Part shown: piece by piece, positions 26,020 to 35,321 of the stretch
Layout of the letters: every line of letters begins with the position of its first letter
How positions within the stretch are numbered: the first letter of the stretch is position 1
Source of the DNA: Oscillospiraceae bacterium
GTDB lineage: Bacteria; Bacillota; Clostridia; Oscillospirales; Ruminococcaceae
Assembly: GCA_900752435.1 (NCBI GenBank)
Contig: CAADVD010000018.1
Location: 12,915 to 76,914 of the forward strand
Direction of reading: 5' to 3'
DNA: 64,000 nucleotides
Notes under the pieces: model-generated
Databases searched by the model: none
Told to the model about the DNA's origin: nothing
Seen by the model: only the letters and a program-made list of their open reading frames with translations
Translations under genes and position numbers: made by a program

Positions 26020-26784
26020 GTGCTGAAAAAATGGAAACAAGGGCGAGAGGACTGGCGTGCTTTTGTGGCGCGCGTACATGAAGTTTATGGCAAAAAAGAA
26101 GAACCAGGCGTACATACTTATCACTGCGTGACCGATATGGCTTATCTGTGTACCACCAGCGTTGGAAAACCGGACATTGGCTGCATTGGTGTTGTTCCAG
26201 CACAACTGGAACGAGATGGAATCATAACCGAAGTCTATCTGATTTCGCTTGCCGGAACGGAATTTGTCAAAAATCAAGCCACGAATATCGGAACGGATTT
26301 TCGTGTAGCCTTTGAACGCGACAATGCGTATCTGCGCGCCATTGTCAAAGCAATCACGGAAAACATTCCGCAAGGAGCCACTCTCTTTTTTGTCGGCATC
26401 AGTCTGGGGGGCATGGTTTCCCAACAAGCGGCGGCGGATGAACGGCTAAAAAGCCGGTACAACATTCTGCATGTGCTGGCAGTGGGTTCGCCACTGATTT
26501 GTCCGGCCAATCGCATGGGAACGGTGCGCCGAATTGCAGATAAACGCGACTTAGTGCCTCATCTCAGTGTCGCCAGTGTTTTTCGTTCCAAACCCTACCG
26601 CAATGAGGAAGCAGTAGAAGACGGCGGCTACAAGTCCTTTGTGGGCGGTCATGCGCTCAGCTATGTGGATGCGGACGTCTGGAAAGATTACGATGTACTG
26701 GGCTACAAAAACGGCAGTGCTTCCATCACCTACGACAACCGCAAATTAGTTTACTACTTCGCGCCGCTCCGTGAAAATCCATGA
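26020..26784 (+). CDS. Alpha/beta hydrolase, lipase class 3-like
   Basis: The 254-residue protein has no signal peptide. A nucleophile elbow GISLGG places Ser at about 128, RDLVPHL gives an Asp at about 177, and GGH gives a His at about 211, a complete lipase-type triad in the right order. The stretch EVYLISLAGTE resembles the oxyanion strand of class 3 lipases. The GTG start at 26020 lies 11 nt after AAAGGAG; an ATG at 26009 is in another frame and closes after five codons. It opens a four-gene cassette with an LRR protein, a VWA protein and a MoxR ATPase. Substrate (lipid, ester or peptide) is unknown. Confidence 0.75.
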   Translation: MLKKWKQGREDWRAFVARVHEVYGKKEEPGVHTYHCVTDMAYLCTTSVGKPDIGCIGVVPAQLERDGIITEVYLISLAGTEFVKNQATNIGTDFRVAFERDNAYLRAIVKAITENIPQGATLFFVGISLGGMVSQQAAADERLKSRYNILHVLAVGSPLICPANRMGTVRRIADKRDLVPHLSVASVFRSKPYRNEEAVEDGGYKSFVGGHALSYVDADVWKDYDVLGYKNGSASITYDNRKLVYYFAPLRENP

Positions 26785-26809
26785 TACTCTAAAGCGAGGT
26801 TCTCACAAC

Positions 26810-27808
26810 GTGAAATACCCCTTTCCCACCAAAATTCAATACCAAGCCGCAGAAGACGGCGCGCACCTTGTTCACTGTTGGAGCGATGACGAAACCGTTT
26901 CCCTGCCGCCCCAGGTAAACGGCCTGCCGGTTACAGAAATCGATTCCTACGCCTTTTCTCTGACGGATTCGGCAGAGTATCACCGAGCACAAAAAAGAAA
27001 TCTACAGACAGCACTGAAAGAAACCCTCTTTCATTCTTCCTCTTGTACGCCAATCGGCGGCGATCGACTGACCGCTGTGGAACTGCCGGACGGTGTCAAG
27101 GGTATTGGCGATTATACCTTTTACAATTGCCGGAACCTCCATTCGCTTCGCTTGACGGATTCCGTGTGTTCGATTGGCGACGGTGCTTTTAAAAATTGTG
27201 AGAAATTAACGGAAATTGTACTGACCTGCCAGTCCGGTTCAACAGTCTGTCTCCATCGGCTGGCGGCGGAAATTCAGCATGAAATGCAAGTGAGCATCCG
27301 CTATGGGAACAGCGATGATGCCGCATTGTGTGCTCGCCTAACCTTTCCAGCGTACTTTGAAGAGCATGTGGAAAATGGACCGGCTCGCATTTTTGAATGG
27401 TTTGCACATGGTTCCGGCTATCGCTACCGACAGTGCTTCCGCGACGGCAGCATTGACTATGAAAAGTACGATGCGCTCTTCCCCGCAGTTGTTTTGGAAG
27501 ATCCTACCGGAGCGGCGGTGCGTATCGCGATGGGACGGTTACGCTTTCCCTATCAGTTGACAAGTTCACACCGCGCGGCTTACTGGGAGCATCTGCGGCA
27601 GTACAGCGCAGAAGCACTGCGCCCATTCATTCAGAGCGGTGACTTGGAAACCGTAGAATTTTTCACCGCTCAGCAATTGCTGACAGCAGAAAATGCAGAA
27701 GTGTTCCTCAAATTCGCCAGTCAGGCCAAGCAAGCGGAAATTTTAAGTTTTTTACTGGACTACCAACATCGGCATCTTCGCACCCAAGCCAAAACATTTG
27801 AACTATAA
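26810..27808 (+). CDS. BspA-type leucine-rich repeat protein
   Basis: The 332-residue protein has two or three BspA-like LRR units in its first half (TAVELPDGVKGIGDYTFYNCRNLHSLRL, then SVCSIGDGAFKNCEKLTEIVL) and a distinct second half without recognised domain, ending in helices rich in Ala and Gln. No signal peptide or wall anchor is seen, unlike most BspA proteins, so it is probably cytoplasmic. The GTG at 26810 follows GCGAGG. It sits between the hydrolase and VWA genes and may provide protein-binding specificity. Confidence 0.7.
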   Translation: MKYPFPTKIQYQAAEDGAHLVHCWSDDETVSLPPQVNGLPVTEIDSYAFSLTDSAEYHRAQKRNLQTALKETLFHSSSCTPIGGDRLTAVELPDGVKGIGDYTFYNCRNLHSLRLTDSVCSIGDGAFKNCEKLTEIVLTCQSGSTVCLHRLAAEIQHEMQVSIRYGNSDDAALCARLTFPAYFEEHVENGPARIFEWFAHGSGYRYRQCFRDGSIDYEKYDALFPAVVLEDPTGAAVRIAMGRLRFPYQLTSSHRAAYWEHLRQYSAEALRPFIQSGDLETVEFFTAQQLLTAENAEVFLKFASQAKQAEILSFLLDYQHRHLRTQAKTFEL

Positions 27809-27820
27809 AGGAGGGCGCAT

Positions 27821-29152
27821 ATGGAGAAGGAATTGCAAAGCAAACTTCAGCATATCAGCGAACAAATTTTGAGCGCGTCGCGGAATGAGCTGTATCTGCA
27901 TATGCGCCATCTTGATTTGGCCTTGAGCGCGCTGTCTTATCAAATGAGCGCAGACACGGAATTTCTTGGAACAAACGGCGTACAACTTTTGTACAATCCC
28001 CTTTTCCTAGTCAATCGATACACCAGAAATCGCATCTGGATCAATCACGCTTATCTGCATCTGGTGTTCCACTGTCTGTTCCGCCATGTATTTAAGCAGG
28101 ATGGACGCGAGTCCGGTTACTGGAATTTGGCCTGCGACATTGCGATGGAGTCCATCATCGATGAACTCGATCACAAGAGCGTCCGCCTTCCGCAGTCGCA
28201 CAACCGGCGTGAGTGCTACCGCACCTTACGCGAATCGCTCAAGGTACTGACCGCAGAAGGCATTTATGAAGCACTCCGTGACAGGAACTTATCCGATACG
28301 CAGTTTGATACTCTGTGCCGTGAATTTCTGGTCGATGACCATGCGCTTTGGCCATCCCCCAAGGAAATGCCGCAGCCGCAAATGCAGAGCCTAAACGACC
28401 GCTGGCAGGACATCAGCGAAAAAACACAGACCAATCTGGAAACCTTCTCTAAGGAGGCAGAAACCGCCTCCAACAGCGTGCTTCATCACTTAAAAATCGA
28501 GCATCGCGAACGATACGACTACCGAAGCTTTCTGCGGAAATTTGCCGTGCTCAAAGAGGATTTGCAAATTGACGACGATGCGTTTGATTACGGCTTTTAC
28601 ACCTACGGCATGCAATTGTACGGCAATACGCCGCTGATTGAACCGCAGGAATTCAAAGAGGTATCCAAAATTGAAGAATTTGTCATTGCCATTGATACGT
28701 CGATGTCCTGTTCCGGCGAGCTGGTCAAATCCTTTTTGGAGGAGACATACAGCATCTTAAAGGAATCGGAAAGCTTTTTCCGCAAGGTGAATATCCATAT
28801 CATACAGTGCGATGAGAAAATTCAATCCGACCGAAAAATTACCTGCGAACAGGATTTGCGGCAGTATATGGACGATTTCACACTCAAGGGAAATGGCGGT
28901 ACGGACTTTCGCCCGGTGTTTGATTATGTGGACAAGCTGTTGGCTGAACAAGCCTTTTATCGGTTGAAAGGGCTGCTCTACTTTACGGACGGACACGGGG
29001 AATATCCGAAACGATGTCCGCGCTACGACACCGCTTTTGTGTTTATGCAAGACGACTACACGGACGCCCAAGTTCCGCCATGGGCGATGAAATTGATTGT
29101 CGATCGAAACGATTTACGCCATGCTCCGGTTCATCCGGAAAAGAGGAGTTAA
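27821..29152 (+). CDS. VWA-domain protein with DUF2201-like metallopeptidase N-terminus
   Basis: The 443-residue protein has an N-terminal helical region with H80LVFH84CLFRH88, the position where DUF2201 proteins carry a zinc-binding HExxH-type helix; here the catalytic Glu is replaced by Leu. The C-terminal von Willebrand A domain has a MIDAS motif DTSMS (about 292-296), a downstream GGTDF and FTDGHG. Proteins of this type pair with MoxR AAA+ ATPases. The gene lies 12 bp after the LRR gene with a GGAGGG site and 4 bp before the ATPase gene. Confidence 0.82.
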   Translation: MEKELQSKLQHISEQILSASRNELYLHMRHLDLALSALSYQMSADTEFLGTNGVQLLYNPLFLVNRYTRNRIWINHAYLHLVFHCLFRHVFKQDGRESGYWNLACDIAMESIIDELDHKSVRLPQSHNRRECYRTLRESLKVLTAEGIYEALRDRNLSDTQFDTLCREFLVDDHALWPSPKEMPQPQMQSLNDRWQDISEKTQTNLETFSKEAETASNSVLHHLKIEHRERYDYRSFLRKFAVLKEDLQIDDDAFDYGFYTYGMQLYGNTPLIEPQEFKEVSKIEEFVIAIDTSMSCSGELVKSFLEETYSILKESESFFRKVNIHIIQCDEKIQSDRKITCEQDLRQYMDDFTLKGNGGTDFRPVFDYVDKLLAEQAFYRLKGLLYFTDGHGEYPKRCPRYDTAFVFMQDDYTDAQVPPWAMKLIVDRNDLRHAPVHPEKRS

Positions 29153-29156
29153 GCAA

Positions 29157-30683
29157 ATGAACATCAAACGAGCCAAAGAAGAAATTGAACACACCATCCG
29201 TGCTTATCTCGCAAAAGATGAACACGGTGATTACCGGATTCCAATTGTCAGTCAGCGGCCGATTCTGCTGATGGGACCGCCGGGCATTGGAAAAACCGCC
29301 ATTATGGAGCAGGTAGCGCGTGCGTGCAATTTGGCACTGGTGTCCTACACCATGACCCACCACACCCGTCAAAGCGCCATCGGCCTGCCCTACATTCTCA
29401 AAAAAAAGTACGGCGGAAAAGAATACTCCGTGACCGAATACACCATGAGTGAAATCATCGCGTCCGTCTACGACAAAATGGAAGAAACCGGTCTGCATGA
29501 GGGCATTCTCTTCATCGACGAAATCAACTGTGTGTCGGAAACCTTAGCGCCAACCATGCTTCAGTTTTTGCAGGGCAAAACCTTTGGCAGTCATCGCGTA
29601 CCGGACGGCTGGATTATCGTGGCCGCCGGAAATCCGCCGGAGTACAACAAGTCCGTTCGGGAATTCGATGTGGTGACCCTCGACCGCTTGAAAAAAATCG
29701 ACGTACAGGCCGATTTTGCCGCGTGGAAAGAATACGCTTATGCACAGTCCGTACACGGTGCGATTCTGTCGTATCTGGAAATCAAAAAAGAACATTTCTA
29801 CCAAATCCAGACTACCATCGACGGCAAGGTGTTTGCCACCGCACGCGGGTGGGAAGACTTGTCTAAGCTGATTCAAACCTACGAAGCGCTGGACATTCCA
29901 GTGGATCAAGACGTTGTGTATCAGTACATTCAGCACCGCACCATTGCCAAGGATTTTGCCAACTATTTGGAGCTTTATGCCAAATACAAACAAGATTATC
30001 ACATTGACGCCATTTTGGATGGACAGTTGGATGAGGCTCTTTCATTAAAGCTGAAGATGGCTCCGTTTGATGAAAAGCTGAGCGTCATTGGTTTGCTGTT
30101 GAGTAAGCTCAACGAACAATTTCAGGAATATGACCGTGTTGACCGGTTTGTCAGTCAGCTTTATGAAGTGCTGAAAGGACTAAAAACGCCGCTGTTGTGC
30201 GAAGAAAACCGGCAAACACCAACACCGGATATCCTCAAGCAAGTGTTGGCTGAGCGGACAAAGGCGTTTGAACAACGCAAAAAAGCCGCTTTGCTGGACA
30301 AACTCGAAGAACGCTGTGAACAGCAGGTTCTGCAAACGCTGGAGAGCTACACAAAAACAGTCCAAGCAGAACATCTGGGCGGCCACGAAGAAGCCTTTAC
30401 GCTCATCAAGGATTTGTTTGAACTGGAAGTCGAACACCGTCAGGAAGTCATCGAACGAACAGCCAACCAATTGGAGCACGCGTTTGACTTTATGGAAGCG
30501 GCGTTTGGCGAAAGTCAGGAAATGGTCGTATTTATCACCGAACTGACGGTAAACTTTTTCAGCGCGAAATTTTTGAATGAGCATGAATGCGAGCGATACT
30601 ATCGATACAACAAAGGCTTGCTGTTCGGTGAGCGCCAACGCGGCATTCTGAAGGAAATTGATGAGATTCAAGGTGCTCTTTAA
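29157..30683 (+). CDS. MoxR-type AAA+ ATPase
   Basis: The 508-residue protein has Walker A GPPGIGKT (about 40-47), Walker B GILFIDEI with the Asp-Glu pair at about 121-122, a sensor region VAAGNPPEYN, and RGWEDLSKLIQTYE. A long C-terminal part is rich in charged helices, longer than in minimal MoxR ATPases. Such ATPases remodel or insert cofactors into partner proteins together with VWA proteins. The ATG at 29157 follows AAGAGGAG. It closes the four-gene cassette. Confidence 0.85.
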   Translation: MNIKRAKEEIEHTIRAYLAKDEHGDYRIPIVSQRPILLMGPPGIGKTAIMEQVARACNLALVSYTMTHHTRQSAIGLPYILKKKYGGKEYSVTEYTMSEIIASVYDKMEETGLHEGILFIDEINCVSETLAPTMLQFLQGKTFGSHRVPDGWIIVAAGNPPEYNKSVREFDVVTLDRLKKIDVQADFAAWKEYAYAQSVHGAILSYLEIKKEHFYQIQTTIDGKVFATARGWEDLSKLIQTYEALDIPVDQDVVYQYIQHRTIAKDFANYLELYAKYKQDYHIDAILDGQLDEALSLKLKMAPFDEKLSVIGLLLSKLNEQFQEYDRVDRFVSQLYEVLKGLKTPLLCEENRQTPTPDILKQVLAERTKAFEQRKKAALLDKLEERCEQQVLQTLESYTKTVQAEHLGGHEEAFTLIKDLFELEVEHRQEVIERTANQLEHAFDFMEAAFGESQEMVVFITELTVNFFSAKFLNEHECERYYRYNKGLLFGERQRGILKEIDEIQGAL

Positions 30684-30734
30684 TGCATACGATTTTAACC
30701 GACCCCTTCACTATCCCCTCAAAATCGGAAGAAA

Positions 30735-30758
30735 GTTGCACGCGTGCGTGCAACTTTT
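30735..30758 (+). terminator. Terminator of the hydrolase-LRR-VWA-MoxR cassette
   Basis: Perfect 9-bp stem GTTGCACGC/GCGTGCAAC with a 2-nt central gap, followed by TTTT. Confidence 0.75.
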
Positions 30759-30860
30759 GAGAATTTATTTTTTGGATTTTTAAAACTTTGGAGGAATAGC
30801 CAAATTTCCTGCTTATATTTTAGGCATAATCACAAAGCCTGCTGGAATAGCTGGGGACAC

Positions 30861-30915
30861 AAAACAGTGAAGCATCCATATGGTAGTCTTAGCCATACGG
30901 ATGCTTCACTGTTTT
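30861..30915. terminator. Long bidirectional hairpin
   Basis: A 17-bp perfect stem (arms at 30861-30877 and 30899-30915) with A- and T-runs at its ends lies between convergent genes. On the minus strand it terminates the HAD phosphatase transcript. Confidence 0.85.
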
Positions 30916-30963
30916 ACGGACACCGCTCAATCCAGTGAGCTTTGTCTGACTGCATATTCAAAG

Positions 30964-30999
30964 CGCAACTTGCCACTTGCAACTTACAACTTGCAACTT
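30964..30999. repeat. Short GCAACTT direct repeats across a stop codon
   Basis: Four near-identical CAACTT/CACTTG heptamers lie in tandem over the 3' end of the HAD phosphatase gene and its downstream flank. Confidence 0.5.
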
Positions 31000-31808
31000 T
31001 TTTCTATCCATTCTGCGACTCCATCATTTTGATTTGTGCCGATGACTGCCGCAGCCATCTCCTTCAGCCGCACGTGTGCATTTCCCACCGCATACGCTTC
31101 ATCCGCCGCTTCAAACATAGGAATATCGTTGAGGCCATCCCCAAAGCAAACCACTCTGTCACAGCCGGTCATGCGTTTGAGCCGTTCCATTCCCTGCGCC
31201 TTAGTCGCACCTGCGGGCATAATCTCCAGCCAATATTCATCTTCCTTATAAATTTCACGCTGAAATAGGCACACAAACTGCGTACAATCTCGAAACTGTG
31301 AAACCAACGGTTCAAGCTCCTCTTTTGTGCCAATCAGCGTAACATAGAACACACTTCCCTGATACAATCCGGCTTCATCCGACAAACCGTTCAAACGGCG
31401 ATCGCCTGCTCGACTTTGCAGATAACTTTTTACCCCTGTATTTTCCTGTCCACGCACCCAGCTCACTCGCTCCACACCATCCTGCAAGGAATATACGAGC
31501 GGTGAAGCACCGTGCCGCTCCATGACGGAACGAATATAATCCACTTGCAAAGCATCGAATGTCAAGGCTTCTAAAATGTGCCCATCCTGCGGCCGCACAA
31601 AAAACGTTCCATTGTAGGTAATCACCGGCAAAGACAACCGCAGTCCTGCCGTCACTAAGGAAGCAGAGGAAAACGAACGCGCTGTTGCATAAGAAAAATA
31701 CACCCCTTGGTCAATCAGCGCATTCAAAATGGAAATGGTTTTTTCCGACAGCTTTGCCTGCGAATTGAGCAGAGTGCCGTCCAAATCACTTACATACAGC
31801 GTTGGCAT
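30984..31808 (-). CDS. Cof-type HAD-superfamily phosphatase
   Basis: The 274-residue protein begins with the HAD nucleophile motif VSDLDGTLLNS (Asp8, Asp10), has a Cof-type cap domain, and carries motif IV CFGDGLNDIPMFEAA. These are usually sugar-phosphate, FMN or PLP phosphatases, and specificity cannot be told from sequence. The ATG at 31806-31808 follows GGAGA; one base separates it from the upstream thioesterase stop. Confidence 0.88.
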   Translation of the reverse strand: MPTLYVSDLDGTLLNSQAKLSEKTISILNALIDQGVYFSYATARSFSSASLVTAGLRLSLPVITYNGTFFVRPQDGHILEALTFDALQVDYIRSVMERHGASPLVYSLQDGVERVSWVRGQENTGVKSYLQSRAGDRRLNGLSDEAGLYQGSVFYVTLIGTKEELEPLVSQFRDCTQFVCLFQREIYKEDEYWLEIMPAGATKAQGMERLKRMTGCDRVVCFGDGLNDIPMFEAADEAYAVGNAHVRLKEMAAAVIGTNQNDGVAEWIEKSCKL

Positions 31809-31809
31809 T

Positions 31810-32211
31810 CTAATTCTCCGTATTTAGCTTGTCTGTGGCCTTTTGCTCGAACTTTTCTTTCCAGACGACAAAACGGTCATGCTCTGCCACACCGATGGTA
31901 TCCCGCTCATCGGATGCCACCACACGAAAGCTTACCTTTTTACGGTCAACGGCTACAATTTCCGCCACCGCTTTTACCTGCATCCCTGCCGGTGTCGCCG
32001 CCGCATGGGTGGTGTTCATGGCCACGCCAACGGAAGTTTCACCTTCGTCCAAAAACGGCTTCAAGCACTTGGCAGATACTTCTTCCATCAGCGCAATCAT
32101 CATCGGTGTGGCATACACCGCCACATCGCCGCTTCCCACCTCTTTGGCCAGCATGGAGTCGGTCACCGTAATTGTTTTTTCATAAACAGCGCCCAATTGA
32201 ATTTCTTTCAT
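31810..32211 (-). CDS. Hotdog-fold thioesterase, FlK-like
   Basis: The 133-residue protein has the pattern of the fluoroacetyl-CoA thioesterase-like family: YATPMMIALMEEVS (Thr and Glu positions) and TTHAAATPAGM (His position). The family hydrolyses acyl-CoA thioesters and forms dimers. The ATG at 32209-32211 follows AAAGGAAG; longer readings lack a site. It lies 22 bp after the helicase gene and is translationally close to the HAD gene. Confidence 0.85.
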   Translation of the reverse strand: MKEIQLGAVYEKTITVTDSMLAKEVGSGDVAVYATPMMIALMEEVSAKCLKPFLDEGETSVGVAMNTTHAAATPAGMQVKAVAEIVAVDRKKVSFRVVASDERDTIGVAEHDRFVVWKEKFEQKATDKLNTEN

Positions 32212-32233
32212 CGGTTGTTCTTCCTTTCGTTTT

Positions 32234-34366
32234 TTATTGTTTTTCCTCATCGAACAGCTCCAGCGTTCCTTGCTGAATGCAGGTGCTGTAAGACAGCATC
32301 TTCGCGCCGACTTTGGAAAAATACACATGGATTAAATCGTCATTGCAGTCGGAAACGGCTACGCCATCTCCAAACAACTCATGATGCAGACGCTTTCCCT
32401 TGCAGGCAAAGGTCAGCGAATCGCTTTTTTGAAGCGGACGGGCTTTTTCCCCTTTCATGCGCGTAATAAAACGGGATTTGAGCACGTACTCATCGTTGCA
32501 ATAGGTCGATGTAAATAGGACAAGCTTGGATTTTGCACGTGTCACCGCCACATAGAAAAGCCGCGCCTCTCCCTCCATGGCATCGTTGTGTCCGGCGTCC
32601 GCTTCCTCAATGGCCTGCACATCCGGCAAAATGCTGTCCAGCGCGTCCACCAGCAGTACCGTATCAAATTCCAGCCCTTTGCTGGAATGAATGGAGCTGA
32701 GCGTAATGGCCGCCGCTGAATCACGCTGTGCCGGATGCTGTGCAGATTCCTGCCGAAGGCTTTGATCCAGCGCATGAAGATTTTGAGCAAAGCTTTCGAT
32801 GTCCTCATAATGCCGTGCCATCGTTTTTAAAATGTTCAGTTTCAGCGCAGCATTGACCGGATTCTGACCGCCGGACGCCCGTTTCGCCAAATAGGCCGCA
32901 TAGCCGAATTTGGTTTCAATCTGCTGAATAGCGGAAAAAGGCCGCTTCCCTTTCATACGTTCCAGTTCTTTGGCGTAGCTGTTCATTTTCGGAATTTGAA
33001 AGGTCAAAATTTCCGGACAATGAGCCGCCGCTTCAAACACCGAGGAAAAACGCTCCACATTGTATTTGACAAATAAAAACACAGACTTGGCGCACATGCA
33101 CTTGTAATAAATCTGCTCGAAGGCCTTGATATTTTTGGGGTCATAGGCCAACGTAAAAAAAGCCATGATATCGCGCACCACAAAGCTGGAAAAGAAGCGC
33201 AGATTGCGCTCCTTGATGTAATAGGAAATCCCATTGCGGCGAAACAAATCGAGAATGGGAATCGCGCTTTCGTTGTTGCGGTATAAAACAGCCAGTGTTT
33301 CTCCTTCTGGCTTATTCTGCACCATGCGCAGAATTTCCGGATACTGCTTGCTGTAATCGTCCAAATCGCGGTAAACAATGGAATTTCCGTACTCGTTGTC
33401 GCAAAACATCTCTTTGGGATAGCGCTTTTTGTTGATTTGAATGAATTCGTTCGCTTTCTGCACAATGTCCGCATGAGAACGATAATTTTGTTCGATTTTG
33501 AGCACTTTTGCATCCGGATAGCGATGTTCAAACGCCAGCAATCCTTCCGGATACGCTCCGCGAAACGCGTAGATGCACTGGTCTTCATCGCCGACCACAA
33601 ACAGATGCGAGGACGGCGCAAACAAGTCAAGAATGGCATACTGAATTTTAGACGTGTCCTGCGCTTCGTCCACATGAATATAGGGATACTGCCGACGAAA
33701 ACGTTCCAATAGCTTGGGAAGCTTACGCAGTAAATCATATGCATAAGTCAGCATATCGTCAAAATCCATCAAATGATGCTCTTTTTTGACCGCATCATAG
33801 CGCTGCATCAGCTCTTCAAAATGGTCGACAGAAGTATCCATTTTACGGATATCTGCACGGCTGTACATTCCGTTTTTAGCAAGGCTGATGTCATTGCTGA
33901 CACTTTCCAGTAAATCGTCTGTTAAGAAGTCTTGATTGATGTCCTGATACAGTTGGCGCAGAAGCTGTGCTTTAGAAACAGTGTCTCCGCTGTCTGCAAG
34001 CAATTTTGGACATGAGCGATGGTGGAGCTTCGCATAGGTTTGCAAGACGGTATAACAAAAGCTATGAATCGTGGAAAAACGCGGCGGTTCCGGAATTAAC
34101 GAAGCAAACAGTTTTTGAAAGCGCTGGCGCATATCGTTTGCCGATTCACGGCTGAAAGTCAGCGTTAGGATTTGCTCTGGGGGAATCTGCCGTTCGACAA
34201 TTAGATGGGCGATATGGCTGACCAGTACAGTGGTTTTACCAGAACCGGGTACTGCCAATAAAAGCAGGTAACGATCATCGGAGAGGACGGCTTGCTTTTG
34301 TTGAGGGTTGAGTGCGATTTGGTGATGGGTTTGCAGATAAGTGACTAGACGATTCTCCGTCAACAC
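32234..34366 (-). CDS. UvrD/Rep-family ATP-dependent DNA helicase
   Basis: The protein of about 710 residues has all superfamily 1A motifs: Q motif NPQQKQAV, Walker A AVPGSGKTT, LTFSRESANDMRQR, Walker B VDEAQDTS, motif III GDEDQCIYAFRGA, motif V SSIHSSKGLEFDTVLLVDA and motif VI VAVTRAKSKL. A short C-terminal domain like the PcrA tail follows. It unwinds DNA 3' to 5' in repair or replication restart. The start is a GTG (34366) or TTG (34363) after GGGGAGGG; the TTG has better spacing. Confidence 0.92.
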   Translation of the reverse strand: MLTENRLVTYLQTHHQIALNPQQKQAVLSDDRYLLLLAVPGSGKTTVLVSHIAHLIVERQIPPEQILTLTFSRESANDMRQRFQKLFASLIPEPPRFSTIHSFCYTVLQTYAKLHHRSCPKLLADSGDTVSKAQLLRQLYQDINQDFLTDDLLESVSNDISLAKNGMYSRADIRKMDTSVDHFEELMQRYDAVKKEHHLMDFDDMLTYAYDLLRKLPKLLERFRRQYPYIHVDEAQDTSKIQYAILDLFAPSSHLFVVGDEDQCIYAFRGAYPEGLLAFEHRYPDAKVLKIEQNYRSHADIVQKANEFIQINKKRYPKEMFCDNEYGNSIVYRDLDDYSKQYPEILRMVQNKPEGETLAVLYRNNESAIPILDLFRRNGISYYIKERNLRFFSSFVVRDIMAFFTLAYDPKNIKAFEQIYYKCMCAKSVFLFVKYNVERFSSVFEAAAHCPEILTFQIPKMNSYAKELERMKGKRPFSAIQQIETKFGYAAYLAKRASGGQNPVNAALKLNILKTMARHYEDIESFAQNLHALDQSLRQESAQHPAQRDSAAAITLSSIHSSKGLEFDTVLLVDALDSILPDVQAIEEADAGHNDAMEGEARLFYVAVTRAKSKLVLFTSTYCNDEYVLKSRFITRMKGEKARPLQKSDSLTFACKGKRLHHELFGDGVAVSDCNDDLIHVYFSKVGAKMLSYSTCIQQGTLELFDEEKQ

Positions 34367-34398
34367 GCTCCCTCCCCTCACAAAATTGCCAAAACAGC

Positions 34399-35184
34399 TT
34401 ATGCATTTGTCTGTTGACTAGTTGCATAAAATTTTAAGATGAATTTCGCAACCGCCTTTGGCCAAAACTTCTCAAACATCAATTGGTCTTCCGTCATGCG
34501 GCGATGATCTCCAATGGCATTGGTTGTTTCCGAAGCGCTATGGATGCGATGATACATCAACGGTTTATCGCAATAAGCGAACGTACCGCGTTTATTGGCA
34601 ATGCGATACCACGCTTCCCAATCCAAGCTTACCGTCATTTCCTCACTAAAACGAAACCCATCTAAATTTTCCATTTGGTAGCTGACTGCTGGGCAGCAAA
34701 TCGGTGAGCCAAGGGATAACACACGATTCCGAATAAAAATGCTTTTCTTAAAATATTTAATCGGCGTTAACATCCATTTTTTTATTTTTAAATTCCGTGT
34801 TTTGGGAATTGGTTGTCCGCTTCGATATTCGTCGTAATCCGTAAAGGCAATCAGTGCATCCGGATTTTGCTCAAACAAACGCAGGCATGTTTCCAGATAC
34901 GTCGGACAATACAAATCATCCTGATGGGCGATGGTCGCGTACTTTGTTTTCACGACAGAAAGTGCAAAATTCCAGTTGTTCCCGATTCCTTTTCCGCTAT
35001 GTGAATAAACGGGTATCTGGTGGCGCTCCGCATGAGCCTGAATAAACGCATTTGGTGTGGAAGTGACAAGAACAATCTTGCTTTTGACGGTTTGGTTTTC
35101 CAAGGACTGAATGCATTCCTCCAAGTATTCACTTTCTTTATATGCACAAATCACAAAGGTATGGTCGCATGCAGCTTGCTTCAT
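34399..35184 (-). CDS. Family 2 glycosyltransferase
   Basis: The 261-residue protein is a GT-A fold family 2 enzyme with FVICAYKESEYLEECIQSLENQT at the start, HQDDLY as the nucleotide-sugar DxD-like motif (about residue 87) and SLDWEAW in the acceptor part. It lacks membrane segments. It would act at the inner membrane face in polysaccharide or glycan assembly; the sugar is unknown. It stands alone between a helicase and metY with its own promoter (35252-35280). The ATG follows GAGGGG. Confidence 0.87.
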   Translation of the reverse strand: MKQAACDHTFVICAYKESEYLEECIQSLENQTVKSKIVLVTSTPNAFIQAHAERHQIPVYSHSGKGIGNNWNFALSVVKTKYATIAHQDDLYCPTYLETCLRLFEQNPDALIAFTDYDEYRSGQPIPKTRNLKIKKWMLTPIKYFKKSIFIRNRVLSLGSPICCPAVSYQMENLDGFRFSEEMTVSLDWEAWYRIANKRGTFAYCDKPLMYHRIHSASETTNAIGDHRRMTEDQLMFEKFWPKAVAKFILKFYATSQQTNA

Positions 35185-35251
35185 AAAAGAATCCCCTCTA
35201 TGTTGATGATCAATGATTCAATAAAATAGTGCTTAATTTGTAGCAGTTTTT

Positions 35252-35280
35252 ATTGTATCATCTTGCCATCAAAAAATCAA
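35252..35280 (-). promoter_or_regulatory. Promoter of the glycosyltransferase gene
   Basis: Minus-strand TTGATT (35275-35280) and TACAAT (35252-35257), spacer 17 bp. Confidence 0.6.
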
Positions 35281-35321
35281 GCAATTCACCACAGTCGAAG
35301 TATAATCCATCTGGAAAGCAA

